A DNA stretch of 62,171 bases from an uncultured Lachnospiraceae bacterium (GTDB lineage Bacteria > Bacillota > Clostridia > Lachnospirales > Lachnospiraceae): contig CAJTSH010000023.1 of assembly GCA_910578885.1 (NCBI GenBank), forward strand, positions 1 through 62,171, read 5' to 3'. Of this stretch, positions 1-7,865 are shown piece by piece. Numbering within the stretch: the stretch's first letter is position 1; every line of letters begins with the position of its first letter. The notes below the pieces were generated by a model. It saw only the letters and a list, made by a program, of their open reading frames with translations. It did not search any database and was not told where the DNA came from. A program made the translations under genes and the position numbers.

Positions 1-82
1 AACCCCAACAAGATTCCCATAGAACAAAATGAGCCGGTAGGCGAAATTTGGTACTGTGGTAGAATCTTGCTCTAAGAAACTG

Positions 83-220
83 CCGGACTGCCGTTCACTT
101 CCTACTGCCACTTTTTCAGAAAATCGCAACCAACTTTTTTATAAAAGGCTACCGGATTGCCCTCACTTGCTACTGCCACTTTTTCGGGAAATCTATAACC
201 AGCTTTTTTCATAAAAGGCT
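83..220. repeat. Imperfect tandem repeat, two units of about 69 bp
   Basis: Two adjacent units, 83-150 and 151-220, share the blocks CTACTGCCACTTTTTC and ATAAAAGGCT in the same order and spacing, with scattered differences between them. The surrounding 1-513 stretch has no convincing gene: plus-strand ORFs there have no ribosome binding site. On the minus strand the repeat can be read as a short open frame of about 36 codons without a good Shine-Dalgarno sequence. The context (small mobile-element-type genes just downstream) suggests the edge of an integrated element. The function is unknown. Confidence 0.6.
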
Positions 221-513
221 GCGGGCGGCGTTCTCCCCTTATTCCCTACAACACCGCAAAAAGCAAAAATGACGGACTTTCCGGCAAGAACTTTTCCAGC
301 GGCTCGGTCTTTCCCGACAATAAGGCGTTTTGGAAACGGTGTTTTGCCCGCTGTTTGATAGAAAACGGAAAATTTCCTTGCTCACATACCAGTACCGACA
401 CTTTCCCGATTTGCCAAAAATGGGCGCAAAAAAAGCAGCAAATCTTTTTCGGATTTACTGCTTCATGTGCCGCTGCGGAGCGGCAGGATATTCAGTTTTT
501 GCTATTCATTTGT

Positions 514-783
514 CTACGGATTTTCTGTCAACAAATCAAGGAAAAGAATGAACGCTAATCGAAATCCATAGGCGAAATTAGCATAAGCGTCCATGCAATT
601 TGATTCATGGAGAAGCTGGTTCCATTCCTTAAATTTTTCTCTATCTTCCGGCAACAGCTTTTCAGAAAAATAGCTTCTCATATCGCCTATTTTTTCATTA
701 GTGGGGCGGTACGCCGGATTATGGGAAACAATGTTTTCAAGAGGATAAATCTTCCCACTGTATAAATCTTCTAACACACTCAT
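514..783 (-). CDS. Small helical protein, DUF6809-like
   Basis: This 89-aa acidic protein starts MSVLEDLYSGKIYPLE and ends in a helix-rich segment with the pattern 'AYGFRLAFILFLDLL'. The same layout (an acidic helix, then a hydrophobic amphipathic helix) recurs at the end of the 150-aa protein encoded just upstream, so the two are probably related. From memory they resemble the DUF6809 family, common on clostridial integrative elements; no function is known for it. It lies 4 bp downstream of its neighbour and is probably cotranscribed with it. No catalytic motif or membrane segment is evident. Confidence 0.6.
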   Translation of the reverse strand: MSVLEDLYSGKIYPLENIVSHNPAYRPTNEKIGDMRSYFSEKLLPEDREKFKEWNQLLHESNCMDAYANFAYGFRLAFILFLDLLTENP

Positions 784-787
784 GCCA

Positions 788-1240
788 CTACTCCTTTAAT
801 GAAAGAAATTCATCTCTTTTTTCAATTACTTCCAACATCATCAAAGCACCCAGAGAGTAGCCCCGGACAAATCTGTCTGCGGCATAATATTGGCTTTCTG
901 CGTTTAACGCTTCTACGATTTGGTCAAGAAGTTCTTTTTCATCGGAATTTAATTTTGCTTCTAATTCCTCTACCAGATTATAAGCGTGGTCGCAGACAGC
1001 CTTGTGTTCTTTTGACCGTTTTTCTGTAATCGGTTCTACAAGAAGATTTCCCTCAAAAAAAGTTTCTAAAATCTTTCCCATACCTTGTGCTGTCCTTTCG
1101 ATTTTTTTATAAGCCGCTTGCAAGAGAGAACCGCACATTGTATAATATTTGTACGGCTCGCCGTCTTGCGGTGGGGCTGTATCGGGAAGTGGCGCAGTAA
1201 ACACTTGCCAGTGAGCGCCACTTCCTTTACATATTTTCAA
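788..1240 (-). CDS. Helical protein of mobile-element type, DUF6809-like
   Basis: This 150-aa protein has a predicted helical C-terminal half (about residues 80-145) with the same arrangement as the 89-aa product downstream. The annotated start overlaps the end of the ribbon-helix-helix gene by 14 bp, which suggests translational coupling. An internal Met at residue 35 (position 1138) is an alternative start, but neither start has a clear Shine-Dalgarno sequence. Function is unknown. The pairing with a ribbon-helix-helix protein and a duplicated small protein is typical of the accessory part of integrative elements, which is an inference from context. Confidence 0.55.
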   Translation of the reverse strand: MKICKGSGAHWQVFTAPLPDTAPPQDGEPYKYYTMCGSLLQAAYKKIERTAQGMGKILETFFEGNLLVEPITEKRSKEHKAVCDHAYNLVEELEAKLNSDEKELLDQIVEALNAESQYYAADRFVRGYSLGALMMLEVIEKRDEFLSLKE

Positions 1241-1397
1241 GGGCTTTTATCCCGTCCCGTAACCCTTGTGGGCGTTTTACGCCTTTCCGTTCGCAATAAT
1301 CATCAAGTATCTTTAATTCCCCTTGTGTTACACGAATATCCAAACGAATATTTTTAGGATTTTCTTCAACGGGTCGCCCTCGTTTCTTTGGCGGCAT
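1227..1397 (-). CDS. Ribbon-helix-helix (CopG/Arc-like) DNA-binding protein
   Basis: This 56-aa protein has a basic N-terminus (MPPKKRGRPVEE) followed by a pattern expected of a ribbon-helix-helix fold: a short strand 'IRLDIRVTQGE', then helices 'LKILDDYCERKG' and 'QGLRDGIKAL'. A longer open frame reaches 1517, but GGAGGAGGTG at 1401-1410 sits directly before the ATG at 1397, so that start is preferred. Such proteins bind DNA as dimers and usually autorepress small operons or control plasmid and transposon functions. It is the first gene of a three-gene run with the two DUF6809-like genes. Confidence 0.7.
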   Translation of the reverse strand: MPPKKRGRPVEENPKNIRLDIRVTQGELKILDDYCERKGVKRPQGLRDGIKALENM

Positions 1398-1452
1398 ATT
1401 CACCTCCTCCCACTTGCCAGTGTCTTTATTATAATTGATTACCGACAATAAT

Positions 1453-1479
1453 AAAAGGACAGCTATCGTCTGTCCTTTT
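1453..1479. terminator. Hairpin, probable terminator
   Basis: AAAAGGACAG and CTGTCCTTTT form a 10-bp perfect stem around a 7-nt loop, followed on the plus strand by TGTTTTACC. It separates the ribbon-helix-helix operon from the radical SAM operon upstream and could stop transcription coming from the latter on the minus strand. Confidence 0.55.
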
Positions 1480-1642
1480 GTTTTACCTTTTTTGATTATT
1501 GGAAAGGGCGGCAGCACTTTTTGCTGTCGCCCCTTGATTACCTACCAGCAAGAACAGACAAGGCTGTCAACGGTGGGCGAAGCCCATTCACTTGCCGTTG
1601 ACTGGCTCGGCTGGACTTGCTATCTGTTCGATAAACTGGAAG

Positions 1643-2551
1643 TTAGCGATTTCTTTTTCCGGTATTCTCTGTCCCACGGATTTCCTCATGATAGAAATAA
1701 TCTACGATCACCGGATGTCCCTGCGGGACTCTGCCATAAGGCATTTCATTATCCACAAAGGCACAATCATACTTCTTAGCCATTTTCTCAGCTTTTACTT
1801 CAAGTGCTTCAAAGTAGCTGCGGTTATGCTTGTTATAGATCTCGTCGTAAAGTGGTACAAGATCAGGATATTTTCCGGCGATATAATCCATAATTGTCTT
1901 TTTGAAACCGCCTCGAAGATTGAGATTTTCGAGCCAGAACAGATCGCACTGATCCTTTACCCGCTCAAAGATTGCTTCAAAATCCGTGATACCGGGGAAT
2001 ACCGGGGATACGAAACAGACTGTACGGATACCTGCTTCATATACCTGCTTCATAGCAGAGATACGGCGCTCAATGCTCGAAGCAGAGTCCATATCGTTCT
2101 TGAAATTTTCATCTAGTGTGTTGATCGACCATGAAACGGTTACACGTCCAAGCTTCTTCAGTAGATCAATATCCCGTACCACAAGATCCGACTTTGTGCA
2201 AATCAGAATATCTGCATCACTGCCGATCAGCTGCTCCAGAAGTTTTCTGGTATTCCCGAATTGCTCCTCCTGTGGATTGTAGCCATCTGTCACAGAACCG
2301 ATGACCACCCGCTGTCCGGCATATTTCTTCGGATTTTTAATTTCCGGCCAATGCTTCACATCAAGGAAAGTGCCCCATTCCTCCTTGTGCCCGGTAAAGC
2401 GCTTCATAAAAGAAGCATAGCAATACTTGCAGGCATGTGTACAGCCCACATAGGGATTGACCGAGTAACCGCCTACCGGCAGACTAGACTTAGTCATGAT
2501 GTTCTTTGTTTCCACCTCACGAATGAGGATTCCATTTATTACTTCTTCCAT
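1643..2551 (-). CDS. Radical SAM protein, mobile pair protein B type (SPL-like)
   Basis: This 302-aa radical SAM enzyme carries the 4Fe-4S motif C-x3-C-x2-C in 'GCTHACKYC' near residue 37-44, followed by a partial TIM-barrel of the spore-photoproduct-lyase-like type ('VVIGSVTDGYNPQE', 'ILICTKSDLVVRDIDLL', 'TVSWSINTLDENF'). It overlaps the upstream radical SAM gene by 13 bp, and a MarR gene leads the operon. This three-gene set is the one NCBI annotation calls the 'radical SAM mobile pair' system, found on mobile elements; its substrate is not established. DNA repair or nucleic-acid modification is a guess based on the SPL-like fold. Confidence 0.85.
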   Translation of the reverse strand: MEEVINGILIREVETKNIMTKSSLPVGGYSVNPYVGCTHACKYCYASFMKRFTGHKEEWGTFLDVKHWPEIKNPKKYAGQRVVIGSVTDGYNPQEEQFGNTRKLLEQLIGSDADILICTKSDLVVRDIDLLKKLGRVTVSWSINTLDENFKNDMDSASSIERRISAMKQVYEAGIRTVCFVSPVFPGITDFEAIFERVKDQCDLFWLENLNLRGGFKKTIMDYIAGKYPDLVPLYDEIYNKHNRSYFEALEVKAEKMAKKYDCAFVDNEMPYGRVPQGHPVIVDYFYHEEIRGTENTGKRNR

Positions 2552-3240
2552 GATTTCTGTACCTCTAACACTTTATTAAATTCTTCCGGCATTTCCTGAA
2601 TCATATTTTCATCCCCTATGATAGGGACAAGGTCTTCCTTCATAAACACCGGAATGCCGAGCTTATGTGCCTGGTCCGTCAGAGACCATGCCCATTCCGT
2701 CTCCGTATGAATCTTCCTGCTCTGAGCTCCGGTCATGGTGCCGACAACGATCCAATTGATTCCGGAAAGGTCAACTGTGCCGGGATCGTCGAATAACGGC
2801 TCAAAGGTAACATGATAATGTTTTGCTCTGACGTTTTTCCGAAGGGCGTCGATACGCCACAGTTCTGCTTTCCTCGTCACCGTAACGCCAAACCATGCGT
2901 TTTCCAGATCGGTATCAAAATCCAGCAAATCAGGTCGCTTGGTAAGGAACAGGAACTGATGCTGTGGATTTTCACGGATCTTTGCAAATACCTCGCCTCT
3001 CCATTCCGGCTTCCATCCAGAGAGATCGCTCATGCCGGTAAGAAGAAAGTTCTGCGGACGTTTCTTTTCCATCATCTTGAGCTTACCCGGAAAGAATTCA
3101 GGGGCAGCGAAGTCATCAATCATATGCCAGCGTTTCACGTTGTTGCGGGCATAGCAATATGCACACCCCACTGTGCAGCCAATGACGATATTCATGTTCT
3201 GAATCTGATCTTTGATACAAATACTCATGACTTCTGCCAC
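2539..3240 (-). CDS. Radical SAM protein, mobile pair protein A type
   Basis: This 233-aa protein is shorter than most radical SAM enzymes. The cluster motif C-x3-C-x2-C is in 'GCTVGCAYCYARN' near residues 22-29. Downstream motifs 'FLLTGMSDLSGWKPEW' and 'FLFLTKRPDLLDF' match the phage Gp37/Gp68 (DUF5131)-like radical SAM branch. It overlaps both neighbours: 16 bp with the MarR gene upstream and 13 bp with radical SAM protein B downstream. The tight overlaps imply translational coupling and a joint function of the two enzymes. Substrate unknown. Confidence 0.85.
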   Translation of the reverse strand: MAEVMSICIKDQIQNMNIVIGCTVGCAYCYARNNVKRWHMIDDFAAPEFFPGKLKMMEKKRPQNFLLTGMSDLSGWKPEWRGEVFAKIRENPQHQFLFLTKRPDLLDFDTDLENAWFGVTVTRKAELWRIDALRKNVRAKHYHVTFEPLFDDPGTVDLSGINWIVVGTMTGAQSRKIHTETEWAWSLTDQAHKLGIPVFMKEDLVPIIGDENMIQEMPEEFNKVLEVQKSWKK

Positions 3241-3662
3241 TCCTCAAGATTCTTTCTGATGCAGTCGAGGCATTCCTCAAACCGGGTAATTTCTTCCTCT
3301 GAAAAACCTTTGTAGTAAATACTGCCCATCTCATCAGATACAGAATCGTACTCGCCCTTTAAGGCATGTGCTTTCTCAGTCAGAAACAGGAGTGTTTTCC
3401 TTTTGTCCGTTTTAGACTGAACACGGCTTATCAGCCCTTGATTTTCCATTCTTTCCAGCATCGTAGTAAGAGATGTTATCGCTAATCCGCATTTAGTCGA
3501 GAGTGACCTGATTGAGATACCATCCTCCTGCCACAGCACATAAAGAATACGCCCCTGGGCTCCATTAAACGCATCAATATTCTTTTCGCTGAGAATCTTC
3601 TCGAAAATCCGGTCTCCAAGCTGTTTTATTTTGGTAACAAGAAATCCTCCATTCATTTCCAT
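3225..3662 (-). CDS. MarR-family regulator of the radical SAM pair
   Basis: This 145-aa winged-helix protein has the MarR layout: helix 'ILYVLWQEDGISIRSLSTKCGLAITSLT', recognition region 'TMLERMENQGLI' and wing 'SRVQSKTDKRKTLLFLTEKA'. It is the first gene of the operon and overlaps the radical SAM A gene. The start at 3662 (MEMNGG) is preferred because AGGAGC lies at 3706-3711 in the far operator arm and AGGAGCTTTTGT reads into the ATG from the near arm. It most likely represses its own promoter through the long inverted repeat at 3666-3713. The inducer is unknown. Confidence 0.85.
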   Translation of the reverse strand: MEMNGGFLVTKIKQLGDRIFEKILSEKNIDAFNGAQGRILYVLWQEDGISIRSLSTKCGLAITSLTTMLERMENQGLISRVQSKTDKRKTLLFLTEKAHALKGEYDSVSDEMGSIYYKGFSEEEITRFEECLDCIRKNLEEWQKS

Positions 3663-3665
3663 ACA

Positions 3666-3721
3666 AAAGCTCCTATATAGTAGTTTATTAAAAACATACT
3701 ATATAGGAGCTTTATTGTCAA
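3666..3721 (-). promoter_or_regulatory. Promoter and MarR operator of the radical SAM operon
   Basis: On the minus strand TTGACA (3716-3721) and TATGTT (3693-3698) are separated by exactly 17 bp, a good sigma-A promoter. Two 17-bp arms, 3666-3682 and 3697-3713, form a perfect inverted repeat with a 14-bp spacer, and each arm contains the palindrome CTATATAG. One arm fills the space between -35 and -10; the other covers the ribosome binding site. A repressor bound here would block both polymerase and translation start, which fits autoregulation by the MarR protein. Confidence 0.8.
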
Positions 3722-3804
3722 CAGTTTATATGTCCTAATAGGTAAATTCCGTTTTTTCAATTCTCCAAACTGGAATTGTTCAAGCTTTTCAAATACTAAC
3801 GTCC

Positions 3805-4137
3805 TTAATTCTGTTCAATAATTGATTTATAGTAGTTACCAAAGTCAGCAAGTGAATTAACAATTGGAAGCATTTTTGTTCCGAGTTCCGTTAAGCCGTA
3901 TTCAACTCTCGGTGGCTGCTCATGGTAATCGTGGCGATATGCCAGCCCATCACTCATCATTTGTCTTAAACTATCTGTCAAAACCTTTTGTGAAATACCA
4001 TCTATACTTCGTTGTAGCTCATTGAATCTCCATGGACGCTCTTTCAAGTTACGCAAAATCAGCAGTTTCCATTTTCCTCCGATAAGAGATACTGCCGTTG
4101 CAACTGGGCATTCCGGTAATTCTTCTTTTGCTCGCAT
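3805..4137 (-). CDS. HxlR-family transcriptional regulator
   Basis: This 110-aa winged-helix protein has the HxlR hallmarks: 'CPVATAVSLIGGKWKLLILRNL' at the start, 'RPWRFNELQRSIDGISQKVLTDSLRQM' as the helix-turn-helix and 'PRVEYGLTELG' as the wing. A GTG at 4146 gives three more residues but lies inside the Shine-Dalgarno GGAGG, so the ATG at 4137 is used. The conserved Cys near residue 9 is often redox-sensing in this family. It is divergent from a cupin gene, and the shared intergenic region holds inverted repeats, so it probably controls both. Confidence 0.85.
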   Translation of the reverse strand: MRAKEELPECPVATAVSLIGGKWKLLILRNLKERPWRFNELQRSIDGISQKVLTDSLRQMMSDGLAYRHDYHEQPPRVEYGLTELGTKMLPIVNSLADFGNYYKSIIEQN

Positions 4138-4156
4138 AATTCTCACCTCCGAGTCT

Positions 4157-4233
4157 ATTGTAACACATTCATTTTTGAGTGTACAGTTACAAAAAGGTGC
4201 GTACTTGTTTTTGTATGTGTCTCACACTATACT
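4157..4233. promoter_or_regulatory. Divergent promoters and operator between hxlR-type gene and cupin gene
   Basis: Plus strand: TTGTTT (4205-4210) and TATACT (4228-4233), 17-bp spacing, drive the cupin gene. Minus strand: TGTACA (4180-4185) and TACAAT (4157-4162), 17-bp spacing, drive the regulator. TTGTAAC (4158-4164) and GTTACAA (4186-4192) form an inverted repeat spanning the minus-strand promoter, a likely HxlR operator. Confidence 0.65.
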
Positions 4234-4279
4234 AATACCAAGCAACCAGAAACTACAAATTAACTATGGAGGTATTATT

Positions 4280-4633
4280 ATGGCAAATTACACAAAAACA
4301 ACTATTGGAAAGGAAAACCGAATTGAGCTGCATGAAAAGTTGTCTTTAACAGGTGCAGAAATCAGTTTAAATGAACTACCTGCAGGAGCAAATGTCCCAT
4401 TTGTTCATTCTCATAAAGAAAATGAAGAAATCTATGGAATTCTTTCAGGTAACGGCAAAGCCATAATTGATGGAGAAGAAATTAGCCTTTCAACTGGAGA
4501 CTGGCTAAAAATCGCACCTGCTGCAAAGCGTCAGTTTTTTGCATCCGATATTTCTGGAATTACTTATATCTGCATTCAGGTAAAAGAAAATTCTCTGGAA
4601 CATTTTACAGCAGAGGATGCCGTAATCGGCTAA
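4280..4633 (+). CDS. Small cupin-domain protein
   Basis: This 117-aa single-domain cupin has motif 1 'PFVHSHKENEEIYGILSGNG', with two His and a Glu as expected metal ligands, and motif 2 'LSTGDWLKIAPAAKRQFFA' with a less typical ligand set. A longer open frame exists upstream, but GGAGG at 4268-4272 fixes the ATG at 4280. Small cupins paired with HxlR regulators usually belong to oxidative or electrophile stress responses, which is inference here. A strong terminator follows directly. Confidence 0.85.
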   Translation: MANYTKTTIGKENRIELHEKLSLTGAEISLNELPAGANVPFVHSHKENEEIYGILSGNGKAIIDGEEISLSTGDWLKIAPAAKRQFFASDISGITYICIQVKENSLEHFTAEDAVIG

Positions 4634-4653
4634 TTAAAAGTATTTATTTACAA

Positions 4654-4698
4654 AAATGCACAGTTCACGGTAAGCTAAGAACTGTGCATTTCTTTTTT
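4654..4698 (+). terminator. Intrinsic terminator after cupin gene
   Basis: AAATGCACAGTT (4654-4665) pairs perfectly with AACTGTGCATTT (4680-4691), followed by CTTTTTTG. Confidence 0.85.
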
Positions 4699-4739
4699 GT
4701 TCAATATTACGTTTTCTCAATTTTTCAAACAAAAAGTTA

Positions 4740-4886
4740 TCAGTGATTATCTTTTAGAAAACAGCCAACTACAGCGACGCCAAATCCAAGAACACCTAGG
4801 ACATATCCCCAAAAATTATTTGTTGTCACAGCAATTACTAAAAGTATTATTGCAATCCCCAATAACTCAATCTTAATTCCTTTCAT
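4740..4886 (-). CDS. 48-aa hydrophobic membrane protein
   Basis: A short minus-strand frame from ATG at 4886 to TGA at 4740 encodes 48 residues with two hydrophobic stretches, 'IELLGIAIILLVIAV' (6-20) and 'FWGYVLGVLGFGVAVVGCF' (25-43), separated by a short polar turn 'TTNN'. It looks like a two-helix membrane hairpin with a KD-rich C-terminus. The ribosome binding site is weak (GAAGAT). Similar tiny membrane proteins are common in Clostridia, with no known function. It sits between the cupin terminator and the STAND NTPase gene. Confidence 0.6.
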   Translation of the reverse strand: MKGIKIELLGIAIILLVIAVTTNNFWGYVLGVLGFGVAVVGCFLKDNH

Positions 4887-5028
4887 CGCAAATATCTTCG
4901 TTACAAACTACGATTTGTCGATTTTTTCATAATCATATTTTATCATACAGACTTTAAGAAATCTATTCATTTTCACTTGATTTTCGGAATAGTATGGGCT
5001 ACTGTCTATCAAATTCTTGTGTGTTACT

Positions 5029-7539
5029 TTACCGCACATGAGCATTATTCTTAGGAATATACGGAAGTAATTCCATAAGCACAAGCTCACCATTCGCTAT
5101 TAAAAAAGAATGGTCTGCATCAAACAATTCTTCTTCATAACAATAGACGTATTTTCCCTGACTCTTAATTTTGTTTTTCATCCAAAAAGAAATAAGTTTA
5201 ATAGCACGCATCTCACATTGTTCCATCACAGATTTTACATCTATAAAAAGTTCTTGAGCCAAATCAGGATAATGCTCGTATAACAACATCCTCAACTCAA
5301 ACATTTCTTCACTTTCTTCTGTAATACCGCGCCAAAAACATCTAATGAATTTTTTATCATCCTCTTCACTTTTCAAAATATACTTTTTAATAAACATAAT
5401 ATCTTCCATAGACAAATCTGGACTTAAACTTTGCAACAAATAAAAAACCTTTTCCTTTTTGTCTACGTCCTGATACCATCTATCTAATATCCCTTGATTC
5501 CTCAAAATAGAAACATATTGCTTTTTAGAGTAGATAACATTATTCAACAAATATTTTCCATAAACCTGATTTTCACAATTCTCTATTATAAATTGGATAA
5601 TATTTTCATCTGGTTCCAGAATTTGTCCCAGAATTTCATAAAATACAAATTTTATATAATATCTTATACTATCAGAATGCAATATTGCTTCTCCTGCCCT
5701 AATGAAATCCGCACTATCATATTCCAAAATATTCTGTAAGAACATCTGTACCTGATATCTTCTTCCCGGATTTTGCTTTCTCTTTTCCCCTATGATATTT
5801 TCAATATTTTCATCCTCAAAATATCTTTCCATCATTTTTTTAGAAATGAAATAATCCAAAATGGATTGATGTGCAAACCCAATTTTATTTTTTTGATTTA
5901 CAATCATTTCCGATGATATTAAATAATCAATTCCAGCCTCTCCTACATTTAAAATATTTCGCGGAACATACAAGCGGCCTATTTTATCCAACTTATCAAC
6001 CATATCGGATGTTGTTTCAATAATAGTTCTCTCCTGCAAACCCTCAATAATACTTTTTCTGCAAATCTGCTGAAACCACTTTTCAATTAAGTGGCTTGTA
6101 GTTAGGCAATCGCTGTATGATTCTTCTTTATCTAAATGTTGCCAAATATAAATATTGCTCGGTATTCTTAATAGCATTTTTAACTTACACGATAAGTTAT
6201 TATACTCCTCACCAATGATTCTCTTGACCGTATCTTCGTCAAAATTTTCTATATGAACAACTTCCCAATCACTATCTTCAGATTCTTCTTTTTTAAATAA
6301 GGAATTGATATTATTATCATTTTCAAAATCATAAGTTCTGCAGACAAATACCATAATTATTTTCTTTTCTCGCTCACGGTTCAGGTATTTTACCTGCCTG
6401 ATTAATTCCATGCATACGGAAATGGCCTCACTTGAATTTGCCTGTGTCCACCTCAAAGCATCCAACTGATCCAATACTATTATGGCTTTTTCATTCTTTG
6501 AAATGCAATGAATTGCATAGGCGACTGAACTTGGCAAGCCCAACTCCTGCCCCCACCTTTCACAATTTCCTTTTGGTATCCTCCTATCAAGCTTTATAGC
6601 AATATAAGGCATTCTTTTTCTTTCACAGTAATTTAAAATTGCTTCTGTACATCCACTTTTTCCATATCCTGCACTACCACAAATAATAAATGATTTTTCA
6701 TTTTCTATTGCATCTATACAACTGCCAAATTCTTTTCTATCTATCAATCCCTCTTGCAAGGGTTTAAAAGTTTCTCTGTATTCTTGATTAATTTCTTTTA
6801 TCCTTGGAGCAATCCTATCATCATTATCTCTTAAACGTAACTTTATTTTCTGATTCTTAAAGTAATCATATAACATTGGCTGTGTTATTTCTTTTCCCAA
6901 TATATCTTCTGTAACCACCAAAGATACCAGAGCATTATATACAATATCTTTTTCGCTTATAAACAAAAACTGTATACTTTGATTTATAAGTTCTCGAATC
7001 GTATATTCTGACATAGGTTTATAAGCAATTCTTCTTAGATAATCTATACTTTTTATTATATCCGTATCTTTCTCATAGTTTAAACCCATCTCCATACAAA
7101 AGTCTTTATAAAAACCCTGAAATTCCTTACTGCTTTTCATAATCTGAATTGCATAAAAATCTTCAGCTTTACCACTTGTGTTATGCGCCCGGTCGGTTAA
7201 ATCAACTAAAAAAGAACATTCCATCGGGCTAACTAACGCAGCATTTCTATCATCATCTCGATTCAACTGTGTTTTCCATGCACTCAATATATTTCTTGCT
7301 TTTAAATCAGAAATCCTCCAACTTTTTTTACTGGCATTTCGTGCTTTACACTGCTGGTGTTCTTTTATACCCTCAAAAGTTGTTACAAGAATATCTGTTC
7401 CAATTTCATCTACGCCAAGCGCTTCCACCACAATACTATAATTTATCTCATCTAGAATTTTCAGAATCTCATAAATAATACAGTTTATTTCATATTGATT
7501 TCCCTTTTTATCTGCTCTGCCGCCTTTTTCTAATGGCAT
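5029..7539 (-). CDS. Nuclease-like / STAND NTPase protein, probable antiviral defence
   Basis: This 836-aa protein has three parts. Residues 10-130 look like a PD-(D/E)xK-type nuclease domain of the Cap4/Avs kind: 'GTDILV' with an Asp near residue 49 and 'QQCKA' with Lys 65. Residues 265-480 form a NACHT/STAND NTPase with Walker A 'GSAGYGKS' (288-295), Walker B 'IIVLDQLD' (to 360) and a sensor-like 'VFVCRTYDFE'. The rest is helical-repeat-like. STAND proteins with nuclease heads sense phage proteins and cut DNA. Base composition is AT-rich compared with the housekeeping genes. It ends at a stop at 5029, but the next frame stays open for about 46 more sensible codons to 4908, so a C-terminal frameshift or truncation is possible. 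Confidence 0.75.
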   Translation of the reverse strand: MPLEKGGRADKKGNQYEINCIIYEILKILDEINYSIVVEALGVDEIGTDILVTTFEGIKEHQQCKARNASKKSWRISDLKARNILSAWKTQLNRDDDRNAALVSPMECSFLVDLTDRAHNTSGKAEDFYAIQIMKSSKEFQGFYKDFCMEMGLNYEKDTDIIKSIDYLRRIAYKPMSEYTIRELINQSIQFLFISEKDIVYNALVSLVVTEDILGKEITQPMLYDYFKNQKIKLRLRDNDDRIAPRIKEINQEYRETFKPLQEGLIDRKEFGSCIDAIENEKSFIICGSAGYGKSGCTEAILNYCERKRMPYIAIKLDRRIPKGNCERWGQELGLPSSVAYAIHCISKNEKAIIVLDQLDALRWTQANSSEAISVCMELIRQVKYLNREREKKIIMVFVCRTYDFENDNNINSLFKKEESEDSDWEVVHIENFDEDTVKRIIGEEYNNLSCKLKMLLRIPSNIYIWQHLDKEESYSDCLTTSHLIEKWFQQICRKSIIEGLQERTIIETTSDMVDKLDKIGRLYVPRNILNVGEAGIDYLISSEMIVNQKNKIGFAHQSILDYFISKKMMERYFEDENIENIIGEKRKQNPGRRYQVQMFLQNILEYDSADFIRAGEAILHSDSIRYYIKFVFYEILGQILEPDENIIQFIIENCENQVYGKYLLNNVIYSKKQYVSILRNQGILDRWYQDVDKKEKVFYLLQSLSPDLSMEDIMFIKKYILKSEEDDKKFIRCFWRGITEESEEMFELRMLLYEHYPDLAQELFIDVKSVMEQCEMRAIKLISFWMKNKIKSQGKYVYCYEEELFDADHSFLIANGELVLMELLPYIPKNNAHVR

Positions 7540-7865
7540 ATTCTCCTCCCAAATAACAATAACTTTTATTATTCAAACAGTAATACTCTATTACAATCAT
7601 CTGTATAACAAGAAGTATTTGCATAGGGCAGTCTTTCTTGTAAGATGTAAATAGAAAAACCACCCTCATGCAAAAACAACACAGTATAATTTCAGATTAC
7701 CAAAATATATAACCACTTTTAAAAATAACTATTTCTTTGTATCCCCACACCCCACATCAACCACTGCCGAAACCTCAAAATAGTTCTCCATCCTCTTATT
7801 CCGGTTCCCTTCCTCATCTTCCTCAAACACAAAATGCTTATAAAACTGCTTAAAATAAAGGATTT
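7540..7865. other. Intergenic region, no supported gene
   Basis: AT-rich, with no RNA gene or clear terminator seen. The minus strand has an open frame from about 7895 to the TAG at 7729-7731 that overlaps the end of rlmD in another frame. It reads like protein ('YKHFVFEEDEEGNR') but has no start codon or ribosome binding site. Confidence 0.5.

Noticed and set aside
330..558. Two overlapping plus-strand ORFs near the left end
   Set aside because: No ribosome binding site, low-complexity composition and no recognisable domain.
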